From JAJXWB01 sp965246795 (GTDB taxonomy: Bacteria; Pseudomonadota; Alphaproteobacteria; Rhizobiales; Beijerinckiaceae): a DNA stretch of 64,000 nt. Where the stretch lies: contig CBDFFN010000012.1 in assembly GCA_965246795.1 (NCBI GenBank), forward strand, positions 248,001 to 312,000, read 5' to 3'. This document shows, piece after piece, positions 35,544 through 43,756 of this stretch (position 1 is its first letter; each line of letters opens with the position of its first letter). The notes below the pieces were generated by a model, which saw only the letters and a program-made list of their open reading frames with translations, searched no databases and was not told the origin of the DNA. A program made the translations under genes and the position numbers.

Positions 35544-36413
35544 TCAGCTCCTCCCGGCTTTAGTGGGATCGGCGATGTCTTGGGCCTTGCCTTGTTCGTG
35601 CACCGGATTTTCGTTGCGCGGGCCCTTATGTGGCATACCCGGATCGGGCCGGCCGACGCTCTCGTCGTGCTCGCGCTTCAACGTCGTCGTTGCGCTTTCG
35701 GTCGGGGGTGAAGAACCGATTCCCGACGGGGTCCGGGTAACGGGCGTCTTGCCGGGAAAATCGTTCGGCGTCGGCGTGGCCTGAGCCGACCCCGAACCTG
35801 TCTTTCCATCCTCACCGAACAGCGAAATCAGCGAGGTCAGACGACCTGCCGGCTCCGACGTCACGCGACCTATCTGCGAGCCGATACGCACGTCTCGTCC
35901 CGCTGCGAGATCGTCGAGCAGCTTGGTAAAATTCTCGGTGGTGAGGTCTTCGAAGTAATCGTCGTTGATCTGCACCATCGGTGCATTGCAGCAGGCGCCG
36001 AGGCACTCGACCTCGCGCCACGAGAAGAAGCCGTCAGCCGAGACCTTCGCCTGTTCGCCGACGCGCGCGTGCAGAATATTCTTGATGTCGTCGGAGCCGC
36101 GCAGCATGCACGGCGTCGTACCGCACATCTGGATGTAAAATTTTCCGACCGGCTCAAGATTGAACATCGTGTAGAAGGTCGCGATCTCGAGCACGCGAAT
36201 GGTGGGCATGCCGAGCATCTGCGCAACTTTTTCAATGGCGGGCTTCGGCAGCCAGTAGTCGTTCTGCTTCTGCGCCTGCCAGAGCAATGGAATGACGGCC
36301 GACGCCTGCTTGTGCTCCGGATATTTTGCGATCTGACGATCGACCCAATCCTGCGAGCGAGGCGTAAATTCGAAGGAGGCCGGCTGGACTTCGGCGAGAC
36401 GACGGACGGACAT
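35544..36413 (-). CDS. nuoE: NADH-quinone oxidoreductase subunit E with C-terminal extension
   Basis: 2Fe-2S subunit with thioredoxin-like fold, 289 aa compared with about 166 in E. coli. The cluster ligands are in CGTTPCMLRGS and CLGACCNAPMV. After residue 190 comes an extra region of about 100 residues rich in Pro, Thr, Ser and charged residues (TPTPNDFPGKTP, ENPVHEQGKAQDIADPTKAG). Such disordered tails occur in Hyphomicrobiales NuoE, but the role is unknown. Its start shares a base with the nuoD stop. Confidence 0.95.
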   Translation of the reverse strand: MSVRRLAEVQPASFEFTPRSQDWVDRQIAKYPEHKQASAVIPLLWQAQKQNDYWLPKPAIEKVAQMLGMPTIRVLEIATFYTMFNLEPVGKFYIQMCGTTPCMLRGSDDIKNILHARVGEQAKVSADGFFSWREVECLGACCNAPMVQINDDYFEDLTTENFTKLLDDLAAGRDVRIGSQIGRVTSEPAGRLTSLISLFGEDGKTGSGSAQATPTPNDFPGKTPVTRTPSGIGSSPPTESATTTLKREHDESVGRPDPGMPHKGPRNENPVHEQGKAQDIADPTKAGRS

Positions 36414-37624
36414 CAGCGATCCACCTCGCCGAACACGATATCGAGCGAACCCAAGATGGCACTAACATCCGCCAGCATGTGCTTGCGGCACATTGCGTCC
36501 ATCGCCTGCAGATGAGCGAAGCCCGGCGCGCGTATCTTGCAGCGATAGGGTTTGTCAGTGCCGTCGGAGACGAGATAAACGCCAAACTCGCCTTTCGGCG
36601 CTTCGACGCAGGCGTAAACCTCACCCGCCGGCACCTTGAAGCCCTCGGTGAACAGTTTGAAATGATGGATCAGCGCTTCCATCGAGCGCTTCATCTCTGC
36701 GCGCGACGGCGCGACGACCTTGTGGTTCGGCGTGCCGACCGGCCCGCGGCCGCTCTCGCTCAACAGCTTCTCGACGCATTGCTTCATAATCGACGTCGAC
36801 TGCCGCATTTCCTCCATGCGGATGACGGCGCGATCGTAATTATCGCCGTTCTTCCCGATGGGGATATCGAATTCCATTTCCTCGTAGCATTCGTAGGGCT
36901 GCGACTTGCGCAGATCCCACGGAGCGCCGGATCCGCGCACCATCACGCCGGAAAAGCCCCAGCGCCAGCACTCGTCGAGGGTCACAACGCCGATATCGAC
37001 GTTGCGCTGTTTGAAGATGCGGTTGTTGATAAAAAGATTTTCGAGATCGTCGAGCACGTTCAAGAACGGATCGCAGAACTTGCCGATGTCTTCGACGAGC
37101 GCATCGGGGATGTCACGCGCGACGCCGCCGAAGCGGAAATAGTTTGCGTGCATGCGCGAGCCGGATGCGCGCTCGTAGAAGACCATCAGCTTCTCGCGCT
37201 CTTCGAAACCCCACAGCGGCGGGGTGAGCGCGCCGACGTCCATCGCCTGCGTCGTGACGTTGAGGAGATGCGAGAGCAGCCGTCCGATCTCGCTGTAAAG
37301 TACGCGGATGAGTTGGCCGCGGCGCGGCACTTCGATCTCAAGAAGCTTCTCCACCGCAAGGCAGAAGGCGTGCTCCTGATTCATCGGCGCGACGTAATCG
37401 AGCCGGTCGAAATACGGCACGTTCTGGAGGTAGGTGCGCGCCTCCATCAGCTTCTCGGTGCCGCGATGGAGCAGCCCGATATGCGGATCGACGCGCTCGA
37501 CGACTTCGCCATCAAGTTCGAGCACAAGGCGCAGCACGCCGTGCGCAGCAGGATGCTGCGGCCCGAAATTGATCGAGAAGTTGCGGAGGTGTTCCCCCGG
37601 CGGATCGAGCGTTGCTTCTGCCAC
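36413..37624 (-). CDS. nuoD: NADH-quinone oxidoreductase subunit D
   Basis: Peripheral-arm subunit of 403 aa lining the quinone cavity. The N-terminal loop INFGPQHPAAHGVLRLVLELDGE holds the quinone-binding His, followed by IGLLHRGTEKLME and DYVAPMNQEHAF. GTG 37624 is preferred because it gives the normal short amino end before LRNFSINFGPQHP, just 8 bases after the nuoC stop. The longer frame starting at 37687 would overlap nuoC. Confidence 0.95.
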   Translation of the reverse strand: MAEATLDPPGEHLRNFSINFGPQHPAAHGVLRLVLELDGEVVERVDPHIGLLHRGTEKLMEARTYLQNVPYFDRLDYVAPMNQEHAFCLAVEKLLEIEVPRRGQLIRVLYSEIGRLLSHLLNVTTQAMDVGALTPPLWGFEEREKLMVFYERASGSRMHANYFRFGGVARDIPDALVEDIGKFCDPFLNVLDDLENLFINNRIFKQRNVDIGVVTLDECWRWGFSGVMVRGSGAPWDLRKSQPYECYEEMEFDIPIGKNGDNYDRAVIRMEEMRQSTSIMKQCVEKLLSESGRGPVGTPNHKVVAPSRAEMKRSMEALIHHFKLFTEGFKVPAGEVYACVEAPKGEFGVYLVSDGTDKPYRCKIRAPGFAHLQAMDAMCRKHMLADVSAILGSLDIVFGEVDR

Positions 37625-37632
37625 TGTGGTCG

Positions 37633-38232
37633 CTACTGCGCTTTGGCTTTTTCGTCGCCGGGCAGATCGTAACGCACGCCCTCCCACGGCGAGAGAAAAT
37701 CGAACTGACGGAATTCTTGGTTGAGCCGCACGGGCTCATTGACCACGCGCTTCTGCTCATCGTCCCAGCGGACTTCCACGAAGCCGGTCATCGGGAAATC
37801 CTTGCGCAAGGGATGCCCGTCGAAGCCGTAATCCGTGAGCAGGCGCCGTAGGTCGGGATGGCCGGAGAACAGCACGCCGAAGAGATCGTAGACCTCGCGC
37901 TCGAACCAGTCGGCGCACGGAAACACTGGCGTAAGCGACGGCACGAGATCGCGTTCGCCGGCCTGTGTCTTGATGCGCACGCGCGTGTTGTGTCGCGGCG
38001 AGAGCAGATGCACGACAAGGTCGAAACGCTTCTCACGCGACGGCCAATCGACGGCGGTCAGATCGATAAAACTGACGAAAGCGCAATCCGCATCTTCGCG
38101 CAGCGACTTGATCGTCGACACCCAGGCGGCGAGAGGCACATCCAGCGTCCACTCGCCGAGGGCCGAGGTGCCTTTTGCGTCGGGCACGGCCTTCGTCAGC
38201 ACTGCGCCTAGTGTGACCGAATCGACGGTCAT
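37633..38232 (-). CDS. nuoC: NADH-quinone oxidoreductase subunit C
   Basis: The 30-kDa subunit, 199 aa, separate from NuoD (fused in E. coli). Signatures: CAFVSFIDLTAVDWPSREKRFDLVVHLLS, the family site WFEREVYDLFGVLFSGHPDLRRLLTDYGFDGHPLRKDFP, then EQKRVVNEPVRLNQEFRQFDF. The start overlaps the nuoB stop by 4 bases. Confidence 0.96.
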   Translation of the reverse strand: MTVDSVTLGAVLTKAVPDAKGTSALGEWTLDVPLAAWVSTIKSLREDADCAFVSFIDLTAVDWPSREKRFDLVVHLLSPRHNTRVRIKTQAGERDLVPSLTPVFPCADWFEREVYDLFGVLFSGHPDLRRLLTDYGFDGHPLRKDFPMTGFVEVRWDDEQKRVVNEPVRLNQEFRQFDFLSPWEGVRYDLPGDEKAKAQ

Positions 38233-38810
38233 CGCTCGATGGTCCCGGTGCGGCGGATCTTTTTCTGCAGCAGCAGGATGCCGTAGAGCAGCGCTTCGGC
38301 CGAAGGCGGACAGCCTGGCACGTAGATGTCGACCGGCACGATCCGGTCGCAGCCGCGAACGACCGAATAGCTATAATGATAATAGCCGCCGCCATTGGCA
38401 CAGGAACCCATCGAGATGACGTAGCGCGGCTCCGGCATCTGATCGTAGACCTTGCGAAGCGCGGGCGCCATCTTATTGGTCAGCGTGCCCGCAACAATCA
38501 TCACGTCGGACTGGCGCGGGCTAGCGCGCGGCGCGAAGCCGAAGCGCTCGACATCGTAACGCGGCATCGACACCTGCATCATTTCCACGGCGCAGCAGGC
38601 AAGCCCGAACGTCATCCACATGAGCGAGCCGGTGCGCGCCCAGTTGATGAGATCGTCGGTCGACGTGACGAGAAAGCCCTTGTCGGCAAGCTCGTCGTTG
38701 ATCGCCAAAAACTTTGGATCGTTGGCGCCGATTGGCTTGCCGGTCGCGGGATCGATGATACCGCGCGGCGCCGACGACACGAGCGTCGAAGACATGGGGC
38801 TCAGTCCCAT
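38229..38810 (-). CDS. nuoB: NADH-quinone oxidoreductase subunit B
   Basis: Subunit of 193 aa carrying cluster N2, the last electron donor to quinone. Cluster cysteines are in GLACCAVEMM, MGSCANGGG and VPGCPPSAEALLYG. ATG 38810 is chosen because an AAAGGGGG site lies about 10 bases upstream, and MGL- is the common alphaproteobacterial start; ATG 38795 is a weaker alternative. It overlaps the nuoA stop by 10 bases. Confidence 0.96.
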   Translation of the reverse strand: MGLSPMSSTLVSSAPRGIIDPATGKPIGANDPKFLAINDELADKGFLVTSTDDLINWARTGSLMWMTFGLACCAVEMMQVSMPRYDVERFGFAPRASPRQSDVMIVAGTLTNKMAPALRKVYDQMPEPRYVISMGSCANGGGYYHYSYSVVRGCDRIVPVDIYVPGCPPSAEALLYGILLLQKKIRRTGTIER

Positions 38811-39166
38811 TCCAGGGCCCCCTTTTTCCATTCGTAGACGAAGCCGACGGTCAGGACGCCAAGGAAGGCCATCATCGACCAGAAGCCCAGCGCGCCGAGT
38901 TCGCGGAACGTCACCGCCCACGGAAAGAGAAACGCCACTTCGAGATCGAAGATGATGAAGAGCAGCGACACGAGATAGAAGCGAATGTCGAACTTCATGC
39001 GCGCATCGTCGAAGGCGTTGAAGCCGCATTCGTAGGCCGACAGCTTCTCCGGATCGGGCGCCTTGAAGGCCAGCAAGAACGGCGCGACCAACAACGCGCC
39101 CATGAAGACCGCGCCGATGACGATGAAGATGACGAGGGGCAGGTAGGCTTCGAGGAGACTCGACAT
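38801..39166 (-). CDS. nuoA: NADH-quinone oxidoreductase subunit A
   Basis: First gene of the operon, 121 aa with three helices. The flexible loop with the conserved Cys reads LSAYECGFNAFDDARMKFDIRFYL, followed by FLFPWAV. The start ATG at 39166 is preceded by a divergent intergenic region holding a possible promoter. Confidence 0.96.
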   Translation of the reverse strand: MSSLLEAYLPLVIFIVIGAVFMGALLVAPFLLAFKAPDPEKLSAYECGFNAFDDARMKFDIRFYLVSLLFIIFDLEVAFLFPWAVTFRELGALGFWSMMAFLGVLTVGFVYEWKKGALEWD

Positions 39167-39214
39167 TTTTTGACGCGGACCGCTGCTTTGAAGTGTTCCA
39201 AATCCCGCCTTCGG

Positions 39215-39243
39215 TGCCTAGCCCAGTGGTGCACTGCACGCAA
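39215..39243 (-). promoter_or_regulatory. Possible promoter of the nuo operon
   Basis: On the minus strand TTGCGT and TAGGCA are 17 bases apart, about 50 bases before nuoA. The spacer contains the 11-bp palindrome GTGCACTGCAC (39229-39239). The -10 match is poor, so this is a weak candidate; the operon must start somewhere in the 184 bases between nuoA and the SDR gene. Confidence 0.3.
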
Positions 39244-39286
39244 GGCGCAGGCGATGGTACGAAAGGCCGCGCCGTAAGCAGGGCTG

Positions 39287-39315
39287 CCTTGCCAACCGAC
39301 GGCTGGACGGCAAGG
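39287..39315. repeat. Inverted repeat upstream of SDR gene
   Basis: Arms CCTTGCC and GGCAAGG are 15 bases apart, with further partial pairing inside. The repeat lies 35-65 bases before the SDR start at 39351, so it may be an operator or leader structure. Nothing else supports it. Confidence 0.3.
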
Positions 39316-39350
39316 ACGCTTCAAAGAGACAAGTGGCGCTGGGGAAAACA

Positions 39351-40100
39351 ATGGCAAATCGTATCGATCTGGAAGGCCGCGTCGCGATCGTGACCGGCGG
39401 CGCGCAGGGCATCGGACGCGCCTGCGCGGAACGCTTTATCGCCTCGGGCGCACGCGTCGCGCTATGGGACCACGACGAGGCGCTTACGAAGGCCACCGCG
39501 GCTGCGCTTGGCGAAAGCGCGCTGGCCGTCCCCTGCGACGTGACGCGATCGGAATCGGTCGAGGCGGCCACGCAGGCGACACGCACAAAATTCGGGCGCG
39601 TCGATATTCTCGTGAACAACGCCGGCATTTCCGGCCCGAACGCCACCGTCGTCGATTATCCCGTCGCCGACTGGCAGCGCGTCATCGACCTCGATCTCAC
39701 GGGCGTGTTCCTCGGCTGCAAGGCCGTGGCCCCGCTGATGATCGCGCAGGGCTACGGCCGCATCGTCAATGTCGCGTCCATCGCGGGCAAGGAAGGCAAT
39801 CCGAACGCCGCCGCCTATTCCGCCGCCAAGGCCGGCGTGATCGCGCTCACCAAGTCGCTCGGCAAGGAGCTGGCGGGGCAGGACATCGCCGTGAACTGCA
39901 TCACGCCGGCGGCCGCGCGCACCGCCATCTTCGACCAGATGACGCAGACGCATATCGACTACATGCTGTCGAAAATTCCGCGCGCCCGCTTCGTCGATGT
40001 CGGCGAGATCGCGGCGATGGTCGCCTTTCTCGTCTCGGCCGAGAATTCCTTCACGACCGGCGCTGTCTTCGACCTCTCCGGCGGCCGCGCCACCTATTGA
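39351..40100 (+). CDS. Short-chain dehydrogenase/reductase (FabG-like SDR)
   Basis: Classical NAD(P)-dependent SDR of 249 aa. The cofactor loop is TGGAQGIG, NNAG follows at about residue 88, the catalytic Ser is in NVASIAG and the YxxxK pair is in AAYSAAKAG. ATG 39351 has GGGGA upstream; GTG 39333 is a less likely alternative. It is followed after 8 bases by an MFS transporter, suggesting joint import and oxidation of a small organic acid or alcohol. The substrate is not predictable. Confidence 0.92.
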   Translation: MANRIDLEGRVAIVTGGAQGIGRACAERFIASGARVALWDHDEALTKATAAALGESALAVPCDVTRSESVEAATQATRTKFGRVDILVNNAGISGPNATVVDYPVADWQRVIDLDLTGVFLGCKAVAPLMIAQGYGRIVNVASIAGKEGNPNAAAYSAAKAGVIALTKSLGKELAGQDIAVNCITPAAARTAIFDQMTQTHIDYMLSKIPRARFVDVGEIAAMVAFLVSAENSFTTGAVFDLSGGRATY

Positions 40101-40108
40101 GGCTCTCG

Positions 40109-41386
40109 ATGTCCGTTACGTCCGTCGCCGCCCTGCCCGCCGAGAAACCCGCGTTTCACGTCGCTCTGGTCTCGCGCCGCGAGGCGCTCGTCATGCTCGC
40201 AGGCGCGGCCGTCATGCTGTCGATCGCGATGGGCCTTCGCCAGAGTTTTGGCCTGTTCCAGACGCCGCTCACGCGCGACCTCGGCATGGCGGCCGCCGAT
40301 TTCGCGATGGCGATTGCTGTCCAGAACATCGTCTGGGGACTGCTCCAGCCGATCGCCGGCGCGCTGACCGATAAATACGGCCCGCGCTGGATTTCGGTCG
40401 CCGGCGCGCTGATCTACCTCGGCGGCATGGTGCTGACGGCCACGGCCAACGGCTCGGGTGCGGTCACGCTCGGCGCGGGTGTGATGGTCGGCGCGGCGCT
40501 CGCCTGCACCGCCTCGTCGATCGCCGCCAACATTGCCGCCCGCGTGGTGATCCCGGCGCGACGAACGTTCGCCTTCGGCATCGTCTCTGCGGCGGGCTCG
40601 ATCGGCACGTTCTTCATCGCGCCGCTCGGGCAGATGGTGATCGGCCAAAGCGGCTGGCGCGCCGGCTTCCTCGCCTTCAGCGTCATCGCCGCGCTAATGC
40701 TGCCAGCCGCCCTCTTCGGCGGACGCGCCGGCCGACTGCCGAATTCCAGCGCCCGCGACGCCGGCATGACGCTCGGCAGCGCTTTGACCGAGGCCCGGCA
40801 GCACGGCGGCTACGTGCTCATGTGCCTGGCGTTCTTCGTCTGCGGCTTGCAGCTCGTGTTCCTGATCACGCACCTGCCGTCATATCTCGCGCAATGCGGC
40901 ATGGACCCGCTGCTCGGCGCCGAGGCGCTGTCGGTGATCGGCCTCTTCAACATCATCGGGTCGTGGGGCATGGGCTGGCTCGGTGACCGCTATCCCAAGC
41001 AGGTGTTGCACGGCCTCGCCTATATCATCCGGTCGACCGCCATCGCCGTCTATTTCACGCTGCCGCCCACCCCGGCCTCGACGCTCGTCTTTGCGGCGAT
41101 GATGGGCCTGACCTGGCTCGGCGTGATTCCGCTGCTCAACGGGCTCGTCGTCGACATCTTTGGCCTGCGCTATCTGTCGACGCTCAGCGGCATCGCCTTT
41201 TTCTCGCACCAGCTCGGCTCGTTTCTCGGCGCTTGGGGCGGCGGCGCGGTCTACGACGCGTTCGGTTCGTACAACCATGCCTTGCAGTTCGGCGTCGCGG
41301 TCGGTCTCTTAGCCGGCATCGCGCAGGTCTTCATGGATGTGCGGCCGACGCCACGCATCGCCGCCGAAGGCGCAGCGGCGGTTTAG
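40109..41386 (+). CDS. MFS transporter (monocarboxylate/oxalate-formate antiporter-like)
   Basis: Membrane carrier of 425 aa with 12 predicted helices. The MFS loop motif between helices 2 and 3 reads LTDKYGPRWISVAGA, and a matching one in the second half is GWLGDRYPKQVL. GLRQSFGLFQTPLTRDLG at the start is typical of the MCT-like branch. It probably shares a transcript with the SDR gene. The C-terminal half uses GC-rich codons like its neighbours, with no sign of transfer. Confidence 0.88.
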   Translation: MSVTSVAALPAEKPAFHVALVSRREALVMLAGAAVMLSIAMGLRQSFGLFQTPLTRDLGMAAADFAMAIAVQNIVWGLLQPIAGALTDKYGPRWISVAGALIYLGGMVLTATANGSGAVTLGAGVMVGAALACTASSIAANIAARVVIPARRTFAFGIVSAAGSIGTFFIAPLGQMVIGQSGWRAGFLAFSVIAALMLPAALFGGRAGRLPNSSARDAGMTLGSALTEARQHGGYVLMCLAFFVCGLQLVFLITHLPSYLAQCGMDPLLGAEALSVIGLFNIIGSWGMGWLGDRYPKQVLHGLAYIIRSTAIAVYFTLPPTPASTLVFAAMMGLTWLGVIPLLNGLVVDIFGLRYLSTLSGIAFFSHQLGSFLGAWGGGAVYDAFGSYNHALQFGVAVGLLAGIAQVFMDVRPTPRIAAEGAAAV

Positions 41387-41504
41387 CATTTGAGCGTGGC
41401 CCTTTCGCCGTACCGGCCGTCACGTCGTCGGGTCATCGCACCTGTGCCTTGACTTGGGCAGACCGAAAACCTATCCCGCAACCCTTCCCGCCGAACGGGT
41501 TCGC

Positions 41505-41581
<77 letters not shown>

Positions 41582-41641
41582 TGAAACTCCAGCAATTCGA
41601 TCGCTCCGGTCTGTGCGAGCTGACAGCGAGGGAGCGTTTCC

Positions 41642-42748
41642 GTGGAAAGCAGGAACACCGGCTACCTTCCGCAGCTCGACCATTTGCGATTTCTCGCGGC
41701 TGCGCTGGTCATCGTTTTCCACGTCCTGCTTTTCCTGCCGGCGCCGGACGGGACAGGCTTTCGCATCCCGCTGTTCGAGCAAGGCCATGTCGGCGTCCAA
41801 CTCTTCATGGTCATCAGCGGATTCATCCTCGGCATCATCACACGCAACCGGAAGATTTCGACAAAGCGGTTCTATCTCAACCGCTTCCTGCGAATCTATC
41901 CGCTGCTCGTCGTGGTCGTCGCGCTTTCGTATTTCTGCGGCAATCTTGAAACCGATCAGAACGTCTTCAAATTCATCATCGCGCTGACGCCGATCTCAAA
42001 CCTCTCGCGTCTGAACTACGGCACGTTCGGAGGCCAGGCCTGGTCGATCGCGGTGGAGTTGCAATTCTACCTGCTGCTTCCTGCCCTGCTCATTTTTAAA
42101 AACAGATACGGGCTGCGCTACTTTCTATACCTCGTCGGATTTCTCATCGCGCTGCGAACGGGCGTGTACTTCAGTACGTACACCGTCCATTCCCTTAGCT
42201 ATTTCTCGATTTTTGGCGCACTGGACCTCTTCATCGCGGGTCTCGTCGCGGGCGAATATTTCGACAAGGTCGAACTGCGGCATCCGAAGCTCATCTTCGC
42301 CGCTTCCTTTCTTGCGCTGAACGTCCTGACTTATGTGCCGTTCATCGAGAATGACTTCTCGCATGTGCGTATTCCTGCGGGTCGTCTCCTAAACGGGCAG
42401 AGCAAGCACTGGCTTTGGATAATCTGGCCCGACATCCTTTCCGTGCTTTTCGTCGTGCTCGTCGTTTCCTACGTGCATATCCGGATGTCTGGGCGCGTCT
42501 CGCAATTCTTCGCGAGGCTCGGCAACTACAGCTACTCCATGTACCTCTGGCACATTCTCGTGATGATGCTGGCTTTTCGTTTCGTCGGCGTGACTTTCAC
42601 CGGTGCGCCCGCCTATGCGCTCGCGACTTTCGTTGTTGTGCCTGTCACGATCGCCCTGTCGGCGATAAGCTATCATCTCATCGAGGAACCGTTCCTGGGT
42701 TTTCGAGTCCGCTACATCGAAGACGATGTCGCGGCGCACAATACGTGA
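41642..42748 (+). CDS. Acyltransferase 3 family membrane protein
   Basis: Third OafA-like acyltransferase of the window, 368 aa with about ten helices. Motifs: LDHLRFLAAALVIVFHVLLF, GVQLFMVISGFILGIIT, LNRFLRIYPLLVVV and GQAWSIAVELQFYLLLPALL; near the end NYSYSMYLWHILVMML and HLIEEPFLGF. The start is GTG with GGGAG upstream. It begins 60 bases after the tRNA, and its middle part (around 41950-42200) is richer in A and T than its neighbours, with codons such as AGA and AAA, so transfer next to a tRNA is possible. The substrate is unknown. Confidence 0.87.
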   Translation: MESRNTGYLPQLDHLRFLAAALVIVFHVLLFLPAPDGTGFRIPLFEQGHVGVQLFMVISGFILGIITRNRKISTKRFYLNRFLRIYPLLVVVVALSYFCGNLETDQNVFKFIIALTPISNLSRLNYGTFGGQAWSIAVELQFYLLLPALLIFKNRYGLRYFLYLVGFLIALRTGVYFSTYTVHSLSYFSIFGALDLFIAGLVAGEYFDKVELRHPKLIFAASFLALNVLTYVPFIENDFSHVRIPAGRLLNGQSKHWLWIIWPDILSVLFVVLVVSYVHIRMSGRVSQFFARLGNYSYSMYLWHILVMMLAFRFVGVTFTGAPAYALATFVVVPVTIALSAISYHLIEEPFLGFRVRYIEDDVAAHNT

Positions 42749-42754
42749 CGCTGA

Positions 42755-43756
42755 CTAGCTGAGCACATCCGACGGCTGAAGTTTCGGAGAACCCTCGCGT
42801 TTCGCCTCAGCTTCGCGAACAAGAACCGCCACACGCCGGTTGATCGGCGCGTCGCGCCCGAACTTCTTCGCCAAAGCGACGATGGTGCCCTGAAGTGCAT
42901 CAATCTCGGTTGCGCGGTCACGCTCGAAATCCTCCCACATCGAGGATCGCGCCTGCGGGTCGATCTGAAGCGTCCTCGCAGCGACGCGCCGGAACAAGAA
43001 CGTCGGCAATCGCAGCACATGCGGGACCAGCGCTGCCGGCAGCGGTCCGGCCATGACAGGCTTGATGCCGGCTTTGCCCAGAAGCGGCAGCGCTTCCGCG
43101 ATCTGCGCCGCGAGAACCCTTCGCCACGCGCGCGTTTCGAGTTGCTCGCGCAAAGGCAGGCCTGACAGCGCATTGAGGGCATTGTTGAGGTTGAAGAGCA
43201 GCTTGCCCCACTGCACGCCGACCATGTCGGCGCTGGTCTCGATGGCGAGATGCGGGACGCGCAGGCGCGCATCGAGGCCGGGTACGTTATTGCCTATGAT
43301 CATCGCGCCGGACGTACCGCGATGAAAGCGACTGCCGTCGAGCTGTACGACGTTGAATGGCACCATGCCGGCGACGACAATCCGGCCGGGCAAGGCGGCG
43401 CGAAGAATATCGGCATTTGCGACGCCGTTCTGCAGGCTGACGACGATGGCATCGGCCGGCGCGTGCTCGGCAATCGTCTTGGCCATGCTGGCGGTATCGC
43501 CGCCTTTCACCGTGACGAGAACGATCGTCGCCGCCCGCAGTATCTGAGGATCGTCGGCAACATCCGGACGGCCCGGTGGTAGGCGCAGATCGAGACCTGC
43601 GTAGTCTGTGACGCGAAGCACCCGCTCCCTAATTGCCTGCACCATTCGCTCTCGCGCGAGCAACGTCACGCTCCGGCCACCACCCGCCAGCAGCCCGCCG
43701 ACAAAGCAGCCGATGCTGCCGGCGCCCGCGACGACAGTGCGATCGGGTGCGCTCAC
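42755..43756 (-). CDS. 2-dehydropantoate 2-reductase family protein
   Basis: NADPH-dependent ketopantoate-reductase-type enzyme (ApbA/PanE fold) of 333 aa. The nucleotide loop is AGAGSIGCFVGG near the start, followed by VKGGDTASMA, the conserved LQNGVANADIL, and the active-site Lys/Asn region WGKLLFNLNNALNAL, then EDFERDRATEIDALQG. Whether it makes pantoate or acts on another 2-oxoacid cannot be decided. Its ATG overlaps the mfd stop as ATGA. Confidence 0.85.
   Translation of the reverse strand: MSAPDRTVVAGAGSIGCFVGGLLAGGGRSVTLLARERMVQAIRERVLRVTDYAGLDLRLPPGRPDVADDPQILRAATIVLVTVKGGDTASMAKTIAEHAPADAIVVSLQNGVANADILRAALPGRIVVAGMVPFNVVQLDGSRFHRGTSGAMIIGNNVPGLDARLRVPHLAIETSADMVGVQWGKLLFNLNNALNALSGLPLREQLETRAWRRVLAAQIAEALPLLGKAGIKPVMAGPLPAALVPHVLRLPTFLFRRVAARTLQIDPQARSSMWEDFERDRATEIDALQGTIVALAKKFGRDAPINRRVAVLVREAEAKREGSPKLQPSDVLS

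Noticed and set aside
36479..37672. Plus-strand ORF of 397 codons opposite nuoD
   Set aside because: Mirror of nuoD codons; no start signal or family resemblance.
41582..42760. Integrated element at tRNA-Asp
   Set aside because: No integrase gene and no repeat of the tRNA 3' end downstream within the window.
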